Assembly: GCA_021432605.1 (NCBI GenBank)
Contig: MU271150.1
Coordinates: 1,302,001 to 1,366,000, forward strand
DNA: 64,000 nucleotides
From: Coniochaeta sp. PMI_546
Taxonomy: Eukaryota; Ascomycota; Sordariomycetes; Coniochaetales; Coniochaetaceae
Direction of reading: 5' to 3'
Shown: one piece after another, positions 55,659 through 64,000 of the stretch
How positions within the stretch are numbered: the first letter of the stretch is position 1
How the letters are laid out: each line of letters starts with the position of its first letter
Made by a program: the position numbers and the translations under genes
The notes under the pieces: generated by a model
What the model saw: the letters and a program-made list of their open reading frames with translations, nothing else
Database searches by the model: none
What the model was told of the DNA's origin: nothing

Positions 55659-58467
55659 CTAAGCCTTCAAAGCCCTAGCCCGACAACCGGTACAGACCAC
55701 CCCCAGCCCCTCGACAGGAAAGACCTGCCCGTCCCCAAACCCCCCTCCGCACTCGCCGCACCGGAAGCAAGCCTCATGCCACTCCCCCCCAAGCGCCTGG
55801 ACATAACTCCCCACCACCGGACCCCTGCAGGCCCTGCACTTGGGCGCCCTCCTCTCCGTCCTCTTGGTCTGGCACGAGACGCACCAAGCATACCCGTCCT
55901 TCTCGATGTGCGTCTGCCCCTTGCCGAACGGGTCCCCGCACTCGGCGCAGAAGAAGTGGCCGTCGTGGAAGTGCTTCCCGCCCAGCGCCACCACGTGCTC
56001 CCCCAGTATGGGTGTGCGGCACGTCTCGCACCGCGGCGCGAAGAGCTCGTGCCAGTCCAGGTGGCAGTAGAACCTCGGCCGCTCGTCGCCGTCCTCGGCC
56101 ATGGTCTCCCCGGGCGTCTCGGGGAGGACCTCGCCGCGCCGCCGGGCGGCGATGCGCGCCAGCCGGGCCGAGCGAGCGTGGTCCGGCTCCGGCGAGATCT
56201 CGAGGGCCTCGAGCGAGGTGCCGCAGACGTGGCACCTGAAGCAGTGCGGGTGGAAGCGCTGCGGGATGCCCGAGAGGGAGACGAAGCGGCCTGTTATGGG
56301 CTGGTTGCACTCGCCGCAGAGGGCTGTTGAGCGGGTGGAGGTGGAGGGCGGTGGAGGCGCGGGAGACCAGTGGCTGCGTCGCTGGGGCTGCGAGCTGGAA
56401 CCTGGGGTTGGGAGGGGACGGCTGGAAGGTTTGGTTGACGGAGCGGAGCTCGTGTCGTCGGGGGTTACGATGACGGGGATGTTCGGTACGGATACGGATG
56501 GCGTAGGATCGTCTGGGAGGACGATGGTAGGGATCGATGGCGGAGCAGATCGGTTGTCCGTGTCGGACACAGCTATCTTCGGTATCGTTGGAGCGGCAGG
56601 GGCGTCTATCTGAATAGAGGGCGTGCTGGCTGCTGGGCGTGCAAAGGGGTTGCGGCGCGACGGTGTCGATGACGTTGCGGGCGGTGGAGGAGCCTCCGAA
56701 ACAGCGATAGCAGTGACCCCTTGCGCCTGCTGTTGTTGTTGCTGCTGCTGCTGCTGGCGCTGCTCTTGGCGGGCGACAAAGGGGGATCTGTTCCTTGCTG
56801 TGACTGTGCCTGCGCTGTTGTTGAATTTCGACGGCGACGACTTAGGCTCTTCTGCTGGCAACACAATCTTCTGATCAGCGGCCACCTCTTCGGCGGGCTT
56901 CCAGTTTCGGTCAAAGCTTACGATTGGGCGCCCCGGGTTGTCACTGACGGCCGACGGCGTGGGCAGTTTGGCGCTGCGGTCTTTCAGCTTCATGCTAGTC
57001 GCTTGGCGTATGTCCTCGCTGCGAATCTCTACGCCTTGTATGCGCGGCACAGCATCATGCTCCTGGGGTGGAGCCATGTTTTGAGACGACACAGACGGTG
57101 AGTTTGAGGTGTACTGCGGGTTGCGAGACTGCGAGGGAGGGTTGCGGTAGATCTCGGTCCTGGATATGACGTCTTTTGGGGGTGGAGGTGGAGGCGTACT
57201 AGAATCCGCTGCAGGGTCCTTCTCAGCGGCAAACTGAACCCGGTTGAGAGGGCCCTTAGGCTTCATTCTCAGGGGCTCGACCTCAGCAACGTTCTTGGCA
57301 GCTCCAGGTGCAGCTTTCTGGGGCGTGTTGTTCTGGCTCTCAGGCTCTTCCCAGATCTGGTCGCCGGAGAAAGGCTTCTCGATGTCACCGCTGATATTCC
57401 GCTTCATGCTGCTCCTTCTCCGATGGCCCGAGGACTGACGGTGTCCCTGGGACGAAAAGTAGCCGCCATTTGCAAGAGGCCCATAGGACTTGGACTTCTT
57501 GGACGACTCCGCAGAGACTTGACGGGGATTATCAAGGCTTTGCCGTGGCGTACCGTGTTCACCAGACTGTCTCCGCGAGTAGGCAAGCGAGGACCTGCTC
57601 CTCATGGACCCGAAGCCGTCACTAGAAGCCGAACTACCAGAAACTGACCTCGACATCGGGTCTCTAGCAAGTCCCGTCGGGACCACATCTTCGCCATACA
57701 GACCAGCACTTGCGGTACGAGCATGTTGGTAGCTATTCTTGCGGAGATGAGGTTTGTAACGGTACGGTCCGCCCGGCTGGGGCACCTTGTCAGGGTTCTG
57801 GTGCCGCCAGACAAGCTCGGCAGCTTCGTCAAGGGCGGCGTTGTAGATGCGGCGCTCCTCCTCGTCCTCTGGCGCATCTTTGGGCAGTGCTTTCAGTTCG
57901 TCTCGAAGATCCAGGTCCTCCATCGCCTGGCGAAGCGAGACGGCTTCTTCCTTCTCCATCCACCGCTGGCCCCGCTCGATGTATCTGGAGCTGGGCACGA
58001 CCTCTGAAGGCTTGAGCGGCCTCACTGGCAGGGCCTTGTCGGGGATGTAGTCTTTTCCTTGGCTCATCATGGAGTACCGTGACGACACGCTAGCGGCGAG
58101 TGAAGGGCGGCCAGAAACGGAGCCGACTGGAACATCTGAGTGGTTTCTATGGTGCAGAGAGGATGTATCTGAGGGTGCTTGTGAAGGTGCTTGGCTGCCG
58201 AAGGATGGTTGGCCGCCTCCTATGGACGTCCTGGTAGATGCGGCTGGCGGAGGCGGTGGTCGGGCACCGGTTGGTCTGTTGACTCGATTGTTGCGAAGGT
58301 CGGCAAGGTATGCGGCTAGAAGATGGTCAGTTCCGGCCATGGCCATTGTGGAGGAGTTCAGACAGTCGCTTAGCCATACCGAACTGTTCGTTTGACATGT
58401 AGGATGGGGACGGCGGCGTGACCTTCCGGGAGGAAGTCCGGTCCTTGGATTTGCCTCGGGCAAACAT
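55659..58467 (-). CDS. Three-LIM-domain protein, paxillin-like (Pxl1 class)
   Basis: The two exons are 58467-58380 and 58315-55659, giving 914 aa. Splicing joins MFARGKSKDRTSSRKV and SPSYMSNEQF to AAYLADLRNNRVNRP, a conserved fungal opening. The middle 600 residues are disordered, Ser/Pro-rich, with DLDLRDELKALPKDAPEDEE, a WRHQNPDKVP motif and a polyglutamine run. The C-terminus has three zinc-binding LIM domains starting near residue 697 (CGECNQPITGRF, with a 30-residue basic insert), 794 (CETCRTPILGEHV) and 856 (CRACRGPVVGSYV). The layout resembles yeast and fission-yeast Pxl1, which scaffold actin ring and Rho signalling at polarity sites. The start gives a conserved N-terminus that a longer single-exon reading lacks. 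Orthology to Pxl1 is an inference. Confidence 0.8.
56728..56756. repeat. Polyglutamine-coding triplet repeat in the LIM gene
   Basis: Runs of TGT/TTG and GCT/CTG triplets on the plus strand encode about ten consecutive Gln on the minus strand, preceded by RQEQR. This makes a length-variable tract in the disordered middle of the protein likely. Confidence 0.9.
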
Positions 58468-60117
58468 GACGCTGTTGTGTGTTGGGTTATCTTTTGCGAA
58501 TGGCAATCAATGAGCGAATGAGTAGCTTGTAATTATGCAAGAGAGTAGAGGTTTGTTTGTTTAGGTTGGTTTGGATGGTTGTTGTTGAAGGAGCGGAACA
58601 GTGATAAAATAATATCGATGCTGTGTTTACGGCTATGTCATATACGGGATATTGTATAGTGACACCAGGAGGCGTTGCTAGGCAGAGGCAGTCAGTTCAT
58701 TGTGACCGCATATATGCACGACGGTATAGTCCGGCATTCAATGGCTGTTTCATGCAAGGCAAAGGTGGTTGAGAGGTGGAGAGTTGTGGTTGTGAATCAT
58801 AGGTCTCGCCATTCTGCCGGCGCGATTGGCCCGCGAAATTGGCCAGGCGCGTTGACACGACAACGAAACAGGGGAGGCTCTTCCGGCGGTGCTACTATGT
58901 ACCTTACACAGCATAATATAGGTACCTTAGCCTTGCAGGCACTCTTGAGCCGCTAGTGCAGTCCAGGCTAGCGTTCAACTTCTCCTCTCACCGTATCGTA
59001 TCGTATACTGCAAAGTACTGCGTACGAGCCCACTTTGACAGGCTGCACTCATTGGGTTGAGTGGATAACACTCTCAAGTCTTGCGTTCTATATTGCCTTT
59101 TACCAGGAAGGACGTGATGTCTGATCTCTCACATTGATGGCTCGTCCTGGCAGAGACATTCTGTGACTCGCAAAGCTCTGAGAACAGTACCGAACCACGG
59201 ATGATATTCCGCACCACGAATATTACATAGTAGAGTCTGGAATCGTTATTCCCGGCTGAATCCGAGCTTACACTAACGTCATTCAGGGCTCACACGGAGG
59301 CAACGATCCACCACAGCGTCCGGCTGTCGGCCTGCTGTTGCTGCTGTCTGACACAGGTCGATATAAGCCTATGTTCCGCAGAATGACTGTTGGTGATGGG
59401 AAGTGAGTTGCAAAAGGGGATCCAACCCAGTTGCTGTCATCCAACCTTTGCTTGAGGATTGAGGAGAATTTCCATCTCGAGGTTAGATGCGGGCCGGGGC
59501 TTGGACAGCCGGGAATAAGGTAACACCCCTCTCCGTGCTTCGGCAAGCGGAAATGACGGCATGTTCACATTCTTTTTGGTCACTGATCCATCTCCAAGAC
59601 TCCAAACCGGCCCTGCCGCCCCCGACCCGACACCCTTTTGAGTTTGCCGCTCTGCAGAACCGAACGCCTGCACATCGCATCCCAAGTTTCCAACCCGCAC
59701 TGCTGTATGGCCTAGTGTACACCTCTGAGCCGAAGCTTTGGAAGGGCGGTGCGGGGGCCCCTCTCCGGCCACTGGCACGATGCTACTCCAGCAGGATCTG
59801 TTTTCTGCTCCATACCCATACCATACCATACCATACCGTAGACAGTTACTAGCCCGAGTCGTTCAAGTCCAATCTTTTACATAAGGTATTTTCACATATA
59901 AGAAACTGCTTGTTGCCTCTTCTGTGATGGTTTAACCGCTTTGCCTGTTGGGTTGTCATCTTGTCAGACATATGGAAGGTCTTGTTGCATCAGATGAGAT
60001 CTCTTCTCTTTCAGATTTCTATATCCTGCCGTTGACTTGTGTCTGCTGCTGAAAGCCGGCACACGCCCTGATCCCAATTATAGTATATTTATAAATCATT
60101 TTTTCGTCACGGTGGCG
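58468..60117. promoter_or_regulatory. Divergent promoter of the LIM and MFS transporter genes
   Basis: This is 1.65 kb with no supported gene. It contains GGTACCTTA-type words at 58,908-58,935, a CCATA pentanucleotide repeat at 59,811-59,837, and an AT-rich stretch near 60,080 just before the transporter start. Confidence 0.45.
59811..59837. repeat. (CCATA)n tandem repeat
   Basis: About five near-perfect CCATA units lie here, with slight variation at each end, about 290 bases before the transporter start. It is a simple repeat with no evident function. Confidence 0.9.
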
Positions 60118-61764
60118 ATGCCGTCCAATGGCCCGGACAATGAGACGCCCATCATTGTCCGCGTTCCCTCCAACGTCGTAAACGCAGCAACGGCAGATGC
60201 AATGCCCAATGACAAGGGCGATGAGGAGAAAGTCCGGTCAGAGACAGAGTCGAGTGACAATGTCCAACCTGAATTCAAGGAAGGCGGTTATGGTTGGTGA
60301 GTCACGGTCGACCCCATCCCCTGAAAACACACACACACATATATATAATATATATATATATATACACATCACACATCAACCTCTGACATATCTTCCAGGA
60401 TCGTCGTCCTCTCAGTCCTGCTAGTCAACGCCCACACTTGGGGTCTGAACTCGTCCTACGCCGTCTTCCTAGCCTACTACCTCCACTCCAATGCCTTCCC
60501 GGGTACTTCCCCCATGGCCTTCGCCTTCGTCGGCGGCCTGTCCATTTCCATCGCCCTCCTCGTCTCCCCCCTGGCGACCATCTGCATCCGCAAGTTCGGC
60601 ACCCGCGCCACCCTCCGCGTAGGCGTCGTCTTCGAGACCGTCTCCTTCATCGGCGCCTCCTTCACCTCGCAGATCTGGCACCTGCTGCTCAGCCAGGGCG
60701 TCTGCTTCGGCATCGGCATGGGCTTCGCCTTCACCGCCACCGTCGGCGTGGTGCCGCAGTGGTTCGACAAGCGGCGGTCCTTCGCAAACGCCCTCTCCAC
60801 GTCCGGCTCCGGCTTCGGCGGCCTGATCTACTCGCTCGCGACCAACGCCATGATCTCCCACCTCGGTCTTGCCTGGGCTTTCCGCATCTTGGCCATCATC
60901 GCCTTCATTGTCAATGGGTTCTGCAGTGTCATTCTGAGAGATCGTAATAAGGCCATCGGGGCGGTGCACGTCGCGTTCCGCAAGGACCTGCTGAAGCAGA
61001 CTGAGTATTGGCTGTACGTGTCTTGGGGTTTCTTCGCCATGCTTGGCTACACCATTACCGTGTTCAGCCTGGCGGACTACTGTCAGCAGGTTGGGTTTAC
61101 GGCTCAGCAGGGGAGTATTGTGTCAGCTGTCTTTAACTGTGAGTTATCTCCATCCTCGGTTCTTTGATGGCAGGAGGTGGCTGACCGTTTCGCAGTGTCC
61201 CAGGGCATTGGACGACCACTGATTGGCCTGGTTAGCGACAAGGTCGGTCGGATCAACATCGCCGGACTTGCTGCGCTGCTCGCGTGTCTTTCGACATTCT
61301 TCCTCTGGATATTCGCGGGGAAGTTTTACGCCGGAGTCATCATCTATGCATTATTTGGCATGTTCAACGGTTCCCTGTGGCCTACCGTGGCACCTGTGGG
61401 CGCCGAAGTGATCGGGATCCAGCTGCTACCGTCGGCACTGTCTATTTACTGGCTTCTCCTCGTCCTGCCTGCAACCTTTGCCGAGGTTATCGGGCTGGAG
61501 CTCAAGATGCCTGGACGCGATGGGTATATCCATGTCCAAGTCTTTATCGGCGCCATGTTCTTTGCGTCCTGGTTGTCAATCTGGTTCCTGAGGAGTTGGA
61601 AGCTCGGAGAGATGGATAAGCTGGGCTTGACGAAAGAGCAGCGAGACGCTGACATACAAAACGACGATGTCGCGCGACAACTCGCCGACAATGCCGCTAG
61701 GGACCAAAGAGGTAAACCGTGGATTCGATATATCGGAGCATTTTTGGCCTTTGAGCGTGTATAA
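60118..61764 (+). CDS. Monocarboxylate-transporter-like MFS permease
   Basis: The three exons are 60118-60296, 60399-61138 and 61196-61764, giving 495 aa. A hydrophilic acidic N-terminus (about 55 aa) leads into EGGYGWIVVLSVLL, which matches the MCT-family entry motif (G-G-x-x-W before helix 1); the first intron interrupts the Trp codon. About twelve hydrophobic helices can be counted, with a loop after helix 6 (RDRNKAIGAVHVAFRKDLLK) and an RPLIGLVSDKVGRINIAG motif between helices 8 and 9. The C-terminus is charged. Fungal members (yeast Mch class) import or export organic acids or riboflavin; the substrate here cannot be told. No charged-residue evidence for classical lactate transport was found. 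Convergent with the next gene over only 126 bases. Confidence 0.85.
60326..60364. repeat. (CA)n-(TA)n dinucleotide tract in transporter intron 1
   Basis: A run of AC units changes into AT/TA units inside the 102-nt first intron. It is intronic, so only splicing, not protein, could be affected by length change. Confidence 0.9.
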
Positions 61765-61890
61765 AGCTTGGGACTTGCTTTATGGCTGTACATATACCCC
61801 TTTTTGCATCTATACCACTTGTACATATTTCGGCATATATATCCAGCATCTACATTGCATCTAGCATCTATTCACCGTCTACCTCACCGC

Positions 61891-64000
61891 TCACATCCTC
61901 GACAACTCAACAGCCTTGGCAGCTGCTTCCTCAAAGTCATCAAACGCAAAAAGCGGCAGCCCGCTGTCGCTGATCACCGCCTGCCCTTCTTTCTCATTTG
62001 TTCCCCGGATCCGCACCACGACCGGCACCTTGACCTCCAGCTCCCTGAACGCAAGCACCACGCCTCTCGCAATCATGTCGCCCAACGTCAACCCGCCAAA
62101 GATATTCACAAACACGACTTTTACCCGCGGATCGCGGAGGATAACCTCGAAGCTCTTCTTCACCGTCTCAGACGTCGCTTTGCCGCCCGTATCCAAAAAA
62201 TTGGCCGCCCGTCCGCCCGCCAGGGCCAGAGCGTCGACGGTGTTCATTGCCAGCCCGGCGCCGTTGACCAGCGTGCCGATCGTTGCGTCTCCACCCGGGA
62301 GTCGGATGTAGACTATTCCGTGTCTGGCTGCTTCGGCTTCGGCTTCCGTGTCGGGGTTCAGGCTGGCTGCTGCCACCGCCGCCGCTTGATGCAGGTCCGC
62401 GTGGCGGCCTAGGCTCCTGTAGGCAGCATCGTCGAGGCCAAAGTTTGCGCCGACGACTTTTACTGCTCCCAACCGCTCGACGACGTGGGTTGAGAGGAAG
62501 AATGCTTCGCGATCTTTGAAGATGGTGGCGAGGGCGCGGATGACGGAGCGGAGGGAGGAGGTTGTCGTGTCTGAACGGCTGAGTTGGAGGTGGGATGCTA
62601 CACGGTCTATGGCGAGGGTTTCTTGTACCGAATAGGTGAAGGGGAAGCGCTTTGCTGTCGACGAGTCTAAGGTGGAAGAGGCGATTATGCAGGGAGACCG
62701 GGCGGAGCGGTCTATGCCTATTGCGAGCAGACGGCGAATGCCAGTGCCCGAGTAGGTGGATGCGTTTATACCTTGTTCACGGAGGAGGTCGAAGGAAGTT
62801 GATTCGGGAAGATATATGGTGCGCTTTTGGGTAGTTTTGAAAGGGTTGCGTTGAGGGAAGAGCTGAGCTGGCCGCCGGAGAAAGGTATGGAAGCTGCGAC
62901 GCTGCGTCTCGGCAGTAAAGGAAGACTTGGTGGAGGGTGATGCTCGGACGAAGTTCTGTGCTTGGAGTCGTCTTTGGATTGCGTCTCCAAACTTGGCTGG
63001 GTGGTCCACCATGGTAACACCGGCATCCTGAAGCGCCTGAATCTTCGCTTTCGCGTCCGGCTCTCCTGGGATGGTGAAGGCACCAGCGTGGCCCATGATT
63101 CGGCCGTGAGCCTCATTTACACCCGCTACAAGAGCAACAATCGGTCTGAAAAAGTTGTGAGCAAGTTACTACGGGATGTTATAATGTAAATAAGGGGACA
63201 TACTTTGGTGACTTCGTGCGTGAATGGTAGTCCTTGATCCATGCTGCGGCGTCGAGTTCTCCTGTCCCTCCTATCTCACCAATGAGTGCGATTGCTTCTG
63301 TGTCAGGGTCAAGTTCCAGAATGCTGAGAGCTTCTCGCAGATCTGTGCCTGGAAGGATATCGCCGCCAACTCCTACGCATAGGCTCTGCCCGAGGCCAGC
63401 TCTGGTGGTCGATGCCACGGCTGGGCGCATGTCAGACTTCTCGTACGCAGAGAGTAGACAAGAGCATACGCTTACTTTCATAGCTCAGAGTACCTGATTT
63501 TGCAATAATGCCTACACTACCGGGCGAGAAACAGGGCAGTGGTTGGAAACCTATCCGACATTTGCCGATAGATGAGATTATGCCCGGGGAATTCGGTCCA
63601 ACGAGTCTCGACTTTGACTGAGTCTTGAGGATGGAGTGTATTCTTAGCATGTCGGTCAGTGGTATGTGCTCGGCTACGGCGACGACTAGAGGGACCTCGG
63701 CCTCGATAGCTTCCTCAATGGCACCAGCTGCTTGGTGGGCGGCAACGTATATACCAGTAGCATCTGGCTTGAGTTCCTCCATGGCCTACAGTATGGGGGT
63801 TAATTTCTGTTCATGACCTTTCCCAGGAAACATAGTCGAACCTTGCGGACACTCGGAAGAACGGGCAGACCTAGGTGCTCGCTCGTCCGGCCTGGAGTGA
63901 CACCGCCGACTATGTTGGTACCCCATGCTATCGAGTCTTTGGCGTTCGCTGTTGCCTATGTAATCTGGAGTAAGTGACAACGCTCGCATGGCTGACGGAC
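61891..64000 (-). CDS. Succinyl-CoA ligase alpha-beta fusion protein (5' end off the window)
   Basis: Four exons are visible, 63955-63842, 63785-63476, 63420-63204 and 63145-61891, giving 631 codons; an AG acceptor shows that further exons lie beyond the right edge. The first half is a ligase alpha chain: AWGTNIVGGVTPGRTSEHLG, SRLVGPNSPGIISS, GTLSYETVASTTRAGLGQS, ALIGEIGGTGELDAAAW and the phospho-His loop GRIMGHAGAF. After a linker rich in Arg/Ser (RRSFHTFLRRPAQ) the second half matches the beta chain: GTLVNGAGLAMNTVDALALA, GGRAANFLDTGGKAT, VKVVFVNIFGG and VPVVVRIRGTNEKEG. The ATP-grasp part is short and its usual metal-ligand motifs are not evident. Bacterial and mitochondrial enzymes keep the chains separate, so this is a fused paralogue. 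Whether it still forms succinyl-CoA, or another acyl-CoA, is unknown. Confidence 0.85.

Noticed and set aside
55641-56330. A 229-codon plus-strand frame over the LIM domains
   Set aside because: Zinc-binding Cys/His spacing on the minus strand is decisive; the plus frame is antisense noise.
60438-60947. Arg/His/Leu-rich plus-strand frame inside the MFS gene
   Set aside because: It is a shifted frame of the membrane-helix exon, with no independent support.
1-64000. tRNA genes, rRNA, CRISPR arrays, prophage-like or bacterial operon signals
   Set aside because: No B-box-type stems with a matching acceptor stem and no regular spaced repeats were noticed by eye; the window is eukaryotic nuclear DNA. 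A tRNA scan would settle this formally.

Overview
The window is nuclear DNA of a filamentous ascomycete, most likely a Sordariomycete. The evidence is short GT-AG introns (about 50-170 nt) with CTAAC/CTGAC-like branch sites, C/G-rich third codon positions, pyrimidine-rich leaders, and a gene set typical of Pezizomycotina: a CreB deubiquitinase, a very large Ras-type adenylate cyclase, RTC4, CnxG-type MoaD, a fungal PSI protein and a paxillin-like LIM protein. Intergenic GGTACCTTA-type repeats fit Sordariomycete genomes. There are no rRNA, tRNA, CRISPR or intact mobile-element signals. The assignment to this group is an inference from gene content, not from a phylogenetic search.

Layout. From 0 to 20 kb: creB (+), a four-exon YOS1 gene (-), an RBR E3 ligase (-), adenylate cyclase (-, four exons, 2198 aa), a 2.5 kb spacer with coding-like debris, and RTC4 (-). 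From 20 to 28 kb: p50 dynamitin (+), RPS28 (+), the MoaD-type molybdopterin synthase carrier (+) overlapping tail-to-tail with a PSI membrane protein (-), then COG4 (-), which is divergent from VPS37 (+). From 30 to 41 kb: an uncharacterised fungal protein (-) with a puzzling 3' end, a 7 kb stretch in which I see no gene, and an F-box protein (+). From 41 to 64 kb: a Q-rich AT-hook protein (-), VMA5 (+), MET14 (-), NUP84/NUP107 (-), CMC4 (-), SUMO (+), a three-LIM protein (-), an MCT-type MFS transporter (+), and a succinyl-CoA ligase alpha-beta fusion (-) running off the right edge.

Most of these are conserved housekeeping genes rather than one pathway. Recurrent themes are membrane traffic (YOS1, COG4, VPS37, V-ATPase C), ubiquitin/SUMO biology (CreB, RBR ligase, F-box protein, SUMO) and signalling (adenylate cyclase, CreB in carbon repression). 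No biosynthetic cluster or defence island is present. Exon models were built by hand from splice consensus, reading phase and family knowledge. Several genes could only be recognised by joining very short exons (YOS1, CMC4, RPS28, the first MET14 exon).

The points most worth a second look are these: the succinyl-CoA ligase fusion with apparently degraded ATP-grasp metal ligands; the decayed coding-like stretch at 17.3-18.2 kb; the alternative 3' coding end at 30.0-30.3 kb; the 7 kb gene-free interval; a GC-AG intron in COG4; micro-exons in creB, MET14 and CMC4; and a four-codon upstream ORF just before the MoaD start.
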